A stretch of DNA of 64,000 bases, taken from Petroclostridium sp. X23. GTDB taxonomy: Bacteria > Bacillota > Clostridia > SK-Y3. A program made the position numbers and the translations under genes. Shown piece after piece: positions 53,453 through 62,800 of the stretch. The stretch covers positions 1,987,051-2,051,050 of the forward strand of contig NZ_CP124862.1 in assembly GCF_030013905.1 (NCBI RefSeq), given 5' to 3'. Under the pieces are notes generated by a model that saw only the letters and a program-made list of their open reading frames with translations, was not told the DNA's origin and did no database searches. Position 1 is the stretch's first letter; each line of letters begins with the position of its first letter.

Positions 53453-54907
53453 CTAGAATCTCAAATTTTTTAATTTTTTATTAACTGTTTTTAGTTGACT
53501 CTGCCTTAATTTACTTTTATCCTGAAGTTTCTGAACCTTTTCAGCTGTTTCTACTAACGTCATTTCTGCTCTTGCTGTTGCCGCTGTTGCCGCCAGAACT
53601 TCTTGTGAGATGGCTTCAAAATAGTAAACAATCATAATACACCCAACACCAATTACAATTCCTGAAATTGCTTGAGATATTTCTTCAGAATAAGGAATCG
53701 TTGCAATATATCTTTTTATTGCTTCCCCCAATAAAACAGTTAGACAAATCCCAGCTGATGATAATATTATATTTGTTACTGCATTTATTTTTTCTTCCTG
53801 TGTTTCATACTCGTTACTATTCATGATTTTTCCTGCTCTTATAATGGAATATATCGATTCACGAAGAATCCTTACCAGATTTTTCCCAGTTGTAACAAAG
53901 CTATTAATAATAAAAGTCAATATATTTGAACAGAAACCGCTACACATACCTGTAAAAAAAATGTTTATTAAACCTTGATATTTTTCAAGCACTGTATCTT
54001 TTGTATTTTCTAGCGTAATTTTAATTTCATCGATTACATCATTGAACTTCATGCTTTCTTGCTTATACGCTATCATAAGCCTTTTAATGCTAACAGATGC
54101 TTCTTGATTAAAATCTATTAGAATTGAAGCAAGCACCTCTCTTATCCCCATAATAGCACCTGCCCTCATACCTGTAGAAATCAGTTCTGGAGCTTGTTTA
54201 TTATATGCTGCCTTTCGCTGAGCTTTTTTAATAGCTACTCTAGCTTTTTCATAAGCCTCAATTGCCATATTTACATCAATCCCAAATCTTACTGCGTTTG
54301 TTTCTGTTTGTCCTCGATTTATCTTATTCAGCCACTCTCTTAGATCTATATCATTTTTTGATTGATTCACTGATGATTCCAACATAGTAAGATTTTCTTC
54401 AATATATGCCAGTTTGACCCTATCTTCTTTGTTCATAAATAGAAAATTCTCAGACATGGATTCTATCTCTCCTACTGGCACAATATGCTCAAGATGTGAT
54501 CTTCCATCATAACGTCCATGTTCATCTTTAGGTAATTCTTTTCCTGTATATCCACTTACTAATGCTTCTCCGGATTTCAGTCGGCTATTTCTCTCTAGCT
54601 TTTGCAGCTTATCATAGTCCGGCCTATCTCTGTCCTTGGAATATGGTGTTTTATATTGTAAATATTTTTTATAGTCTGCATTAGTAGCGGTTATCCCCTC
54701 TTTAAAATTATGTATTGTCGTTACTGCGCCACCGACCTGATCTGCAAACGCACCTATTCCAAATGCACTTAAAATATTCCTTGTGACAACTGCATTACAA
54801 TTATCTAACACTTCACTAAGGGATATAACTTGATCACCATCAGCATATTTTTCGATTTCTTTTTTTATCTCATCTTGTATTTCTTCTATTATAGTATTAT
54901 CGTTCAT
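53453..54907 (-). CDS. HNH-motif nuclease-like protein with C-terminal membrane segments
   Basis: From the ATG at 54907, five bases after GGAGG, the protein has 484 residues. Numbered from here, the HNH-like core runs from 122 (TGKELPKDEHGRYDG) through SHLEHIVPVGE (H138, H141) to EENLTMLESSVNQSKND (N172, N181, K184), all typical of the His-Asn-His fold. Three hydrophobic spans follow at about 314-336, 377-396 and 413-432 and then a coiled-coil tail. The mix of an HNH-type nuclease and membrane spans is unusual and is seen in some abortive-type defence proteins. It is the first gene of a two-gene unit with the PH-like protein. Its leader carries two hairpins. DNA cleavage is inferred, not proved. 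Confidence 0.65.
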   Translation of the reverse strand: MNDNTIIEEIQDEIKKEIEKYADGDQVISLSEVLDNCNAVVTRNILSAFGIGAFADQVGGAVTTIHNFKEGITATNADYKKYLQYKTPYSKDRDRPDYDKLQKLERNSRLKSGEALVSGYTGKELPKDEHGRYDGRSHLEHIVPVGEIESMSENFLFMNKEDRVKLAYIEENLTMLESSVNQSKNDIDLREWLNKINRGQTETNAVRFGIDVNMAIEAYEKARVAIKKAQRKAAYNKQAPELISTGMRAGAIMGIREVLASILIDFNQEASVSIKRLMIAYKQESMKFNDVIDEIKITLENTKDTVLEKYQGLINIFFTGMCSGFCSNILTFIINSFVTTGKNLVRILRESIYSIIRAGKIMNSNEYETQEEKINAVTNIILSSAGICLTVLLGEAIKRYIATIPYSEEISQAISGIVIGVGCIMIVYYFEAISQEVLAATAATARAEMTLVETAEKVQKLQDKSKLRQSQLKTVNKKLKNLRF

Positions 54908-54920
54908 CTTAACCTCCATT

Positions 54921-54979
54921 CCGCCGCTACCACCGGCGGCACAAATAGTAATGAAAAATGGTGCGTGGTCTTCACCATT
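54921..54979 (-). promoter_or_regulatory. Two leader hairpins before the HNH-motif gene
   Basis: On the minus strand AATGGTG (54973-54979) pairs perfectly with CACCATT (54957-54963) across a 9-base loop and is followed by TTTTT, as in a terminator. Nearer the gene, CCGCCG (54934-54939) pairs with CGGCGG (54921-54926), ending just before the GGAGG site. The first may be an attenuator or the terminator of whatever lies upstream; the second may shield the ribosome site. Both are inferences from pairing. Confidence 0.45.
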
Positions 54980-54989
54980 TTGTTATAAT

Positions 54990-55090
54990 TATATTGGGGA
55001 GAAGATAGACTACAAAGCACGTTGGGGTGAGTCGTAGACTGCTCTTCTCAGCTTAAATCAGTATCTTAACCAGTGTAAGAATCATCTTCC
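54990..55090 (+). ncRNA. Candidate bridge RNA of IS110 copy 2, first part
   Basis: After a TATAAT (54984-54989) the sequence has a hairpin with GAGAAGA (54999-55005) and TCTTCTC (55043-55049), a candidate 5' stem-loop. Near its end is GAATCATC (55079-55086), whose exact partner GATGATTC lies at 57106-57113 on the other side of the intron. The pairing supports a single structured RNA that has been interrupted. Confidence 0.5.
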
Positions 55091-55128
55091 GTGAGTAAGC
55101 AGAGCCGTTACCGACTTTGCTCCTCTTT

Positions 55129-55161
55129 GAACCGTACGTGCGCAACTAACGCATACGGCTC
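55129..55161 (-). ncRNA. Group II intron domain V
   Basis: On the minus strand the 33-base hairpin begins GAGCCGTATGCG and ends GCACGTACGGTTC with a TTAGTT-like tip. It has the AGC catalytic triad in its lower stem and the two-base bulge region typical of domain V. It lies 11 bases after the maturase stop. This is the strongest RNA-level sign of a real intron. Confidence 0.8.
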
Positions 55162-55171
55162 CCCAACAACT

Positions 55172-56479
55172 TTACGCGTTATTTGCAATTAGGCTTACAT
55201 ATATCTTTGGATTAGCTATTGGGAAGGTTTTTAACAATCCATCCCGAAATGCATCCCAAGTATAGCTTTTCCTCTCGCTTCTTCGGTTCAGCCACTTAAA
55301 CAGTAGATTAACTATCATGAATCGGAATTTCGCAATACTTTCAAAGTTATCTGTAACTCCGTAGTAATGATAGTGCCCCAGCAGCGATTGGTTAAATCTG
55401 GTAATTATATCTTTGACAGACCAATCTCGGTGCTCCTTTAACCACAGATTCAGCTTTTTCAGTTTTGCTGTAGTTTTCTTGCGGCACGATATCACCTTGA
55501 CACGAAAGAATCTTTTCTTAGTGTCCATGCTACAATAGAAAGTAAAACCAAGGAAATCAAACGTTTCTGGTTTTCCCTCGCTCCTTGCTGCCCGGTCTTT
55601 TTCCGCAAACCTACCAAATTCCAATATCCGTGTCTTTTCTTCCGCTAATTCAAGTCCGAACTTCGTAAACCGTTTCGGTAGCTCCTTGTAGAACTTTTCT
55701 GCATCCTCTTTGTATTGAAAGCAACATACAAAATCATCACAATATCGGATAATATATGCATCCCCTCGGCACTCTTTGCTTATCTTTATGGTAAACCACA
55801 AGTCAAGTACATAGTGTAAATAGATGTTTGCAAAGATTGGAGATGCAGCTGAGCCCTGCGGGCTGCCGACTTCATGTTCCAGTAATTCCCCTCCATCTAG
55901 CACATCTGCTTTCAGCATCTTCTTGATAAGATCGATAAATTTTCTGTCAGCTATGTCATGTTCCAGAAATTGAATCATCCACTCATGGTCTATGGTGTCA
56001 AAGAATGACCGAATATCTGCCTCTACTACATAACCTACATTCTTGCGGATACATTCTATCAGCTTCCGTACTGCCTGATGGCAATTCTTTTCAGGTCGGA
56101 ATCCATAGGAAAATTCATAGAACTTTGGCTCATATATTACAGATAAAATTTCGGCAACCCGATTTTCCACTAACTTATCCTCGTAGCAAGAAATTCCCAA
56201 TGGTCTCTTTTTCTTGCTTCCCGGCTTATCTATATAGACCCTTCGTGTGGGTTGCGGTTGGTACGCTTGTCTTTTCATACGCAAAACTAGCTGTTCAATA
56301 TTTTCCTCCAGGTTCTTAGCATACTCATCCTTGCTCACTTTGTCGATGCCTTTAGCCTTCTTGCCATCCATTCTTCGATGAATTTGTTTTAGACTAGCTT
56401 CGTCAATAAAATGTGCTAGATTTTGTACTTTTACGTTCCTTTTTGCAATTTCGCTTATCCTGTGCAGTTCTATTGTCAT
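55172..56479 (-). CDS. ltrA: Group II intron reverse transcriptase/maturase
   Basis: The 435-residue protein has the RT blocks in order: KKAKGIDKVSKDEYAKNLEE (RT1), RPLGISCYEDKLVENRV (RT2), EADIRSFFDTIDHEW (RT3), GSPQGSAASPIFANIYLH (RT4) and the catalytic RYCDDFVCCF (RT5, with YCDD instead of the common YADD). An X/maturase domain follows (about 340-435, LNLWLKEHRDWSVKDII). There is no C-terminal HNH endonuclease domain. It should help its own intron RNA splice and reverse-transcribe into DNA. The translation is uninterrupted, so the protein could be active. Confidence 0.93.
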   Translation of the reverse strand: MTIELHRISEIAKRNVKVQNLAHFIDEASLKQIHRRMDGKKAKGIDKVSKDEYAKNLEENIEQLVLRMKRQAYQPQPTRRVYIDKPGSKKKRPLGISCYEDKLVENRVAEILSVIYEPKFYEFSYGFRPEKNCHQAVRKLIECIRKNVGYVVEADIRSFFDTIDHEWMIQFLEHDIADRKFIDLIKKMLKADVLDGGELLEHEVGSPQGSAASPIFANIYLHYVLDLWFTIKISKECRGDAYIIRYCDDFVCCFQYKEDAEKFYKELPKRFTKFGLELAEEKTRILEFGRFAEKDRAARSEGKPETFDFLGFTFYCSMDTKKRFFRVKVISCRKKTTAKLKKLNLWLKEHRDWSVKDIITRFNQSLLGHYHYYGVTDNFESIAKFRFMIVNLLFKWLNRRSERKSYTWDAFRDGLLKTFPIANPKIYVSLIANNA

Positions 56480-57071
56480 TCTTGTTCAGCTCCTGTCTGG
56501 AATAAAATTTCATTGCACAGTTCAGTTGTTGCTACCCCCTTCCCTCTATCCGCTTTCACGGACTTCTACAGTACTATGAGGTAGTCGGACTCCCTGTTGA
56601 GCGTCTGGTTGGCTCATCTTTGTAGGATTTGCTTCTCCATACTGCCAATGGCAGACTCAGCAGGGTCTCATCTGTTCTCCTGAATCCCTCTACATCCTCG
56701 CCGAGCTTTTAAACCCCGGAAGAGCCAACATACACTCACCATTTCGTATATGTTGATGCTGCCTGCTGTCTGCTTGACGACATCGGCCTCTTCGTCATTT
56801 TATTTATTTCGTGGCTAAATCGCTTCAACTTTCGCTTTCGGCTCGGTCTGTTTCCTGTCCTACGCTTAATACTGACGTTACCGTTTTGCATCCAAGGACT
56901 AGGTACAGGCTGCTGGTTAGACTTTACCTGGTGGATATTTCCACTGTGATTCAGAAGCTTACAATTGCTTCCTTGTTATATTCAAAAGCAAGTGGAACGC
57001 TTGCGGAGTATCCCCCCCGCTGCATTCGCAGCTCGCACCAAGCACAAATAAGTGGTTCTATAAGACCGCAC

Positions 57072-57154
57072 GCTAATCATTGTTTTAGCTACTCGTTAAA
57101 TGTGTGATGATTCAGTCAATGTCTTCCTCCTCAAATATGAAAGGAGGCAGTGTC
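57072..57154 (+). ncRNA. Candidate bridge RNA of IS110 copy 2, second part
   Basis: This 83-base stretch contains GATGATTC (57106-57113), the partner of GAATCATC at 55079-55086, and ends with AAAGGAGG before the transposase ATG. With the first part it makes a leader of about 180 bases. Confidence 0.45.
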
Positions 57155-58417
57155 ATGAAAGTCGTTTATCCTATCTGTTGTGGTGTCGATGTTCATAAGA
57201 CTTTTCTCGTTGCCACAATCATCACTTCTCAGGGGATTACTCCCCACTATTCCAAAAAGAGGTTCTCCACCTTTAACAATTCCATTCTCCAATTTAAGCA
57301 GTGGTTGATTGATAACAACTGCTATGATGTGTGTATGGAATCAACTGGTAAGTATTACGTGCCAGTCTATAACCTTTTGGAAGACACCATCCGTGTTACT
57401 GTTGCAAATCCAAAGTGGGTAAAAGCTGTAAAAGGTAACAAGGATGATGTTAAAGATTCCAAATGGATTGGAGACCTTTTCCGTTTAGGTTTAGTTCCGG
57501 GAAGTTTTATCCCTGACAAACCAATTCGTATTCTTCGTGAATACACTCGTTACCGTTTCAAGCTTGTTTCCTGTAAAAGCAGTGAAAAAAATCGTTTTCA
57601 AAATGCCTTCACTGTTTGCAATGTAGCCCTTGATGCTGTCGTTTCCAACATGTTTGGTAAATCTGCCTCTTCCATCACGGACTACCTGATTAATTCTGAT
57701 ACCTTTGACCCGAAATATTGTACTTCCCTTCTCCAAAAATCACTAAAAAAAAAGCAAATGCTGTAGTTGAATCTATCGAAGGATATCAAATAACTCAGGA
57801 ACAAAAAGAGCGTATTGTAATGGTTCGTTCCCATCTTAATTTTGTCCAACAGTCCATTGCAGAGCTAGATAAAAAAATTGATAATATAGTCACTCCTTAT
57901 GAGAGTGCTATTACTCTTCTTTGCACCATTCCCGGAGTTGACAGAACCTCTGCAATTACTATCATCTCCGAGATTGGTATTGATATGTCTCAATTTGCCA
58001 ATTCCAAGCGTTTGTGCTGCTGGGCGGGTTTAATGTTTAACGCCTGGCAATAATGAATCTGCCGGTAAGAAGAAATCAGTCCGTATAACACGTGCCGGTG
58101 TCTACCTCAAACCAGCATTGGTACAAGTTGCTCATGCAGCCGTGAAGTCGGACAAGTCTCCTTACTACAAAATCAAATATGAACGCCTTTATAAACGAAG
58201 AGGCAAGAAAAGAGCCATAATCGTTATCGCAAGGATGATACTCACCGCCATTTATAATATGCTTGTCACTGGCGAAGAGTGGAATCCAAGTGATCTTTAT
58301 AAAATTGATATGCCACAAGAAGTGCTGGAAAAGCAGAAAGAGAAAGCTATTAAACAGGCAATAAAACTTCTAATTGCCCAAGGTGTAATTAAAGCTACCG
58401 ACATTTCTGTGGCTTAA
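57155..58417 (+). pseudogene. Frameshifted IS110-family transposase
   Basis: Three frames in a row give one IS110 transposase. The start MKVVYPICCGVDVHKTFLVA follows GGAGG, and the DEDD-type parts are GVDVHK, MESTGKYY and KGNKDDVKDSKW. At A9 (57745-57753) the sequence moves to the -1 frame and continues KANAVVESIEGYQITQ and CTIPGVDRTSAITIISEIG. A 7-base duplication (GTTTAAT at 58028-58034 then GTTTAA) shifts the frame again. Without it the text would run GLTPGNNESAGKKKSVRI, as expected. The tail VYLKPALVQVAHAAVK runs to 58417. The A9 shift matches a -1 slippery A-AAA-AAG, but the duplication makes it a pseudogene anyway. Confidence 0.9.
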
Positions 58418-58583
58418 ACTAAAGTTTGATCTTTTCAAGTATCTAAAGATTTCAGTTTAATGTATCCTTTTACCTGCTAAAAATTCCCACAATAATCCAG
58501 ATATAAGGTTTATTTGGTATTGCCTTTTTTAGGTTTGAGTCACTAGTTTAGTGCAGAATATTATTTTCACGCTACACCTCATT

Positions 58584-59537
58584 TCATTCAACTACCTGTA
58601 TGTATTCACTTTGGCTTTTAAGCCACATATCTATTCCCTTTCCGAACACTTCCGCTTCTAAATAGCAACCATCTTTTTCTTCTTTGATTATTTTAGCTGT
58701 AGGAAGTCTATCTAATATTGCTTCTAAAGATTGTCCTGAATATTTAAATTTTATTTTTCTCAGTTCACCTCCAAACATAAACTGAATCCTTTTCCGGAAT
58801 TCACCTTCTTCAAACCTGTCCTTATAAGGTATTTTAAAATGTTCTTTTAGTACTTTAAACGTTACAATTCGGTCTATTCTATATATCGTTGGATACGGAT
58901 CATTTGGCCTTTCAAATTGTTTCGCTTTTTCTAAGTCATTAATAAATGCTGCTAAGTAGAAATAATATTCCGAAAACATAATAGCCACAGGCTTAATTAT
59001 CCTTTTAACATACTGTTTATCTTTTAATCTTAAATATTCTATTTCAACTAATTGAGTATTCTTTATTGCAATTCCTAAATCCCACATTTTATCTATAAAT
59101 TTCATTCTATGTTTTGGTTCTATATAATGAAATTTCTCATTCTCAATTAACTCTTTTACCATTTGATGACTAGTTTTTGGTACACAACAATCTAATAGTT
59201 TATCTATCATTGGTACCATCTCATCCTTACGAAAAGCTCTACTATCAAGAAGTATTTTACAAACAGCAAGTACTTCACTATTTTGAAATTTCATTCGACT
59301 TATTCTTTCCAGTCTATATCCTTTTTCTTTCCGATCATAAACCATCTTATTTAAGCAACCATCTTCTACTGCCTTTTTTTCTATAAAATTACATATATCA
59401 CGCAAGTCGCGTTGAATGCTTTTTTCATTAACATTATATCGCGCAGCTTCTTCTGCCTTATTCACTGCATACCCATCTATTAACCTGGCATAAATGTTTA
59501 ATATCCTTTGATTTTTATTTGTTGATTCTTGTTTCAT
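58584..59537 (-). CDS. WYL-domain transcriptional regulator
   Basis: The 317-residue protein has an N-terminal HTH of the DeoR type (about 10-60, INAVNKAEEAARY-like with VNEKSIQRDLRDI), a helical linker and a WYL domain (about 145-235, with EIEYLRLKDKQYVKRIIKP and YYFYLAAFIND). A WCX-type C-terminal segment follows. WYL proteins bind nucleic acid or nucleotide ligands and often regulate phage-defence operons. It stands 328 bases downstream of the NACHT gene on the same strand and is the most likely regulator of that locus. Its partner and target sites are not identified. Confidence 0.85.
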   Translation of the reverse strand: MKQESTNKNQRILNIYARLIDGYAVNKAEEAARYNVNEKSIQRDLRDICNFIEKKAVEDGCLNKMVYDRKEKGYRLERISRMKFQNSEVLAVCKILLDSRAFRKDEMVPMIDKLLDCCVPKTSHQMVKELIENEKFHYIEPKHRMKFIDKMWDLGIAIKNTQLVEIEYLRLKDKQYVKRIIKPVAIMFSEYYFYLAAFINDLEKAKQFERPNDPYPTIYRIDRIVTFKVLKEHFKIPYKDRFEEGEFRKRIQFMFGGELRKIKFKYSGQSLEAILDRLPTAKIIKEEKDGCYLEAEVFGKGIDMWLKSQSEYIQVVE

Positions 59538-59865
59538 AAAATCATCTCCAAGTGTTTTCGTACATTCATTATATCAACTCGCTTGGACATATATTGTCTA
59601 CTTAAATACTTTTTTTACAAATCTCTATACAGATTTGATGGTTTTCGGAAGTTTAACTTTCGAGCATTTCTGTAAAATTATATTCATTTTTCCCATGTTC
59701 TCATCATCCTTCTAACAATACCAATCATAGGCAACTTCCACACATTCTAATTTTCTCTGGTTCACTGTTGTATACATATACTCGGCAGTATATGGATAAT
59801 GCGCAGTTCACAACTCGACAGGATTAATCGGTTATAAACATAACATGAAGTTCAAATGTAATTTA
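59538..59865. other. Gap between the NACHT and WYL genes
   Basis: No gene, RNA or repeat was recognised in this AT-rich gap. A possible minus-strand -10 (TATAAT) lies about 35 bases upstream of the WYL start, so that gene may have its own promoter. Confidence 0.5.
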
Positions 59866-62800
59866 TTAGCACAGTAAAAACTCTATACAGTCTATCATTG
59901 TATCAAATGTTTTTAAACAAATGTCTTTGTTGCCTAGATATCCATATATTTTTATCACTTCACTAAAACCATCATGCCCACCGCCATGATTAACTAAATA
60001 ATCGAAGATACTACCTTTTGTTTTTGTATTTTTCAATGCAGAAACAACTGTCATCCAAAAATTGGGGCTATTAGTCGAATATGATATATTACTTGGATAA
60101 TGTGATTCAGAAAGCACTTTAATAATATCTTCAATATTCCCAATCAAATCAATCGATTTTTTAATAAGCATATCATTAACTTCAAAACTGTCAATTCGAT
60201 ATTCTCTCCTCAATTTACTAATAAATATTTTTAACTCTTCTTTTGAATTAATATCATTGAGGATTTTAAACGTATTATTTTCTTGCTTTTTTGAGCCTTT
60301 ACTATATTCAATTTCTTTTTCCTTATCAACATCCATTTCTTTATTTCTTGCACTGCATAATTTCGCATATATCTCGTATTCTCTAGCTTTCAATTCTCTG
60401 CTCCAGCCTGCATACTCTAATTCATCTATTTCCTCACAAGCCTTTATAAAATATTTATTTTGTACACTACTCGAATAAAAATCACATATTGCTATTCTTA
60501 AATATATAGATATTTTGAAATAAAAGCTGTCCCATTCGACCTTTTGATGATACCTGTCAAACGATGCCTTAATATTACTAAGGCAGTTCTCAATATCATC
60601 GACACCCCTTCCTCTACAAACTAAGCCACAAGCGAAATCATAATAAATCGAATTGTAACACTCTGCAATACCCGAAATTTGATTATAGTAATATTCAGCT
60701 GCATCAAAATCGTATTTTTGTAATAATTCCATAGTCTTTCCATGAACATCATTTTCAATGTGAAACGCATTCATCTTATTTGCAATCAATAAAATCCTAT
60801 CCGAATAACCAATTAGCTCATCTGTAGAAACCCAGTTATTTTTTAGAATAACTTCCAAACCTTCTAGCAATTTGTAATCACCAATGGTGTCTTTTCTATC
60901 ATTCATTCTCATCATTCCATTACTAAGTCCCTTTAAAAGTTGTTCGTATCCACCTATTCTATTGTGAGAAGAAGTTATGAATGATAACATAAATAACAAG
61001 TCGCTTGTACTTGTGTAATTTATATCTTGATATATTCGGGGATTGTCCAGTTTATTAATGGTTGATATACTTATTAATTTGTTAAACCTTGTTGGGTTAA
61101 ATAATTTCATTGTATGGTATATGATTAAAAGCCCGCCTTCTTTCATTGAATCGTTAAGATAATCCACTGCTCCTTTTATTGACTCTTCGTCCATATCAGA
61201 TAATGCAAGAGCTTTACCTAATAGAATTCTGATATAGTAAATCCCTTCTGAATTACCATAAAGATTTTTTTTGATACAACTAACAAACTTAGAAATTGTG
61301 TATGATCCATTTATCAATTGAAAATATTGATTATAGGCGTTTACATATTGCCTTACAGCAGAATCTATTTTTTCTGAGTTGATTTGCTCATTAAATGCCA
61401 TAAGAACAAATCCCACCACATCACAGTGTTCTTTCCAAAAAATTGAGTGACTTTTAAATTCATTAGTGTTCAGATAGCTGGTCACAATGACAATCTCGTC
61501 TTCTGTCAAACAACATCCTAATATTTTTTTCAAAGCAAGGCAGAGAATTGTCCCAAATCCTTGCCCACTGATTTGCTCTTTAAAAACCGACGCGAGAGAA
61601 TTTTTTATGCTTTCATTTTTAGCAATCCTATCTAAACATTCTGGATTAGAAACCGCTAGGACAAAGACGCTTAACTGATTTAAATTCATTTTTGTAACTA
61701 TATCTGCACACTTATCAGGATAATACAATAAAAGATTGTAGTAGAATGAACTAAGATAAAAAATATCAGTACTAATGTACTCTGCAAATAAATTATCCAC
61801 ATTTATTTCCGTTGATGTTTTAATAATCTTCTCAATCTTACCGTTAATATTGTCCTCAATAACTACTGTTTTAATATACAAAAGGCATTGCCAAACTAGA
61901 TAATTATCTCTATTAGAAATACTGTTAAAATAATATTTCTTTTCTCTTATAAGTGCAGTAATCTTTTCATAGTTGGACAACAATCTAGCTAAAAATTCTC
62001 TTTTATTAAATTTATGCATTAAAGCAATGAGCAATATATAATTAATATAGTTTTGACGAAAATCCTCATTGAACGAAAGTTTTTTATCTTCTGATAATAA
62101 AGAAATAATCTTTTGTGGAACATCGTAAAGGAATTTATAAATTGGTATAGCTTTATCTTCAACCACATTTATGAAAATATCATCTGGTAATGCCGCTATT
62201 GAGTATATAATCCAGCGAGACCAATAGTAAAAAGCTTTATCTACACCCCAAGCATTATCGTTCCCTAAATAGACATTAAACAATCCAACTTTAAAAGCCA
62301 GTGGTATGTTTTTACCACGTATAGCTTTACTCTGTAGATATGGAATGAGCATTTTTTCAAACAAATCGTAGTTAATAATAATATTGTTTTGGCGGAGATA
62401 ACTCAAGTCTTCCTGTATTTTATTTTCGAGACATAACAGTGTAAAATATTCCGCAAACCGTCTATGTCTGTATGAAAAAGTTTGTGTATTTTCTGTTATA
62501 ACAGTATCAAAAAAATTATCCGCCATATATGAAACAATTTGATTTGTTGAAGTGTAATCACATTTAGAATAAACACTATTTATTATTTTCTGCAATTCCT
62601 TTTGAGTGAAGCAAAACTTTTCATTTTCAAATAAATAAAAAGCCAGTTTTTTATTTATTTCAATAATAGCTTTCTCTTTGGGATTTGGTATGTTTAGTTC
62701 TTCTAAATATTTCCTATGGTGTATATCATTTAAAATTGTTGACACGCTAACTTCCATTAAATCTGCAAAATAATTATTAGCTTTAATGTTATAAATATGT

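Larger units (their letters stand above)
55091..57071 (-). mobile_element. Group II intron with maturase gene
   Basis: The minus strand has the three hallmarks. A 5' GTGCG is at 57067-57071, a reverse-transcriptase/maturase gene lies at 55172-56479, and a domain V hairpin at 55129-55161 is followed by a domain VI-like stem ending in CTTACTCAC at 55091. The ends are estimates; a second GTGCG at 57035-57039 is an alternative 5' end. The intron is antisense to the IS110 element it lies in, so it cannot splice out of a transcript of that element. Confidence 0.75.
54980..58440 (+). mobile_element. IS110-family element, copy 2, dead and split by a group II intron
   Basis: The element is a left end (54980-55090 and 57072-57154), interrupted by an antisense group II intron, followed by a frameshifted transposase (57155-58417) and a short right end whose limit is not fixed. 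Removing the intron leaves a leader of about 180 bases before the transposase, the size expected of an IS110 bridge-RNA region. It differs from copy 1, so the two elements are separate arrivals. It sits in the presumed promoter region of the HNH-motif gene. Confidence 0.65.
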
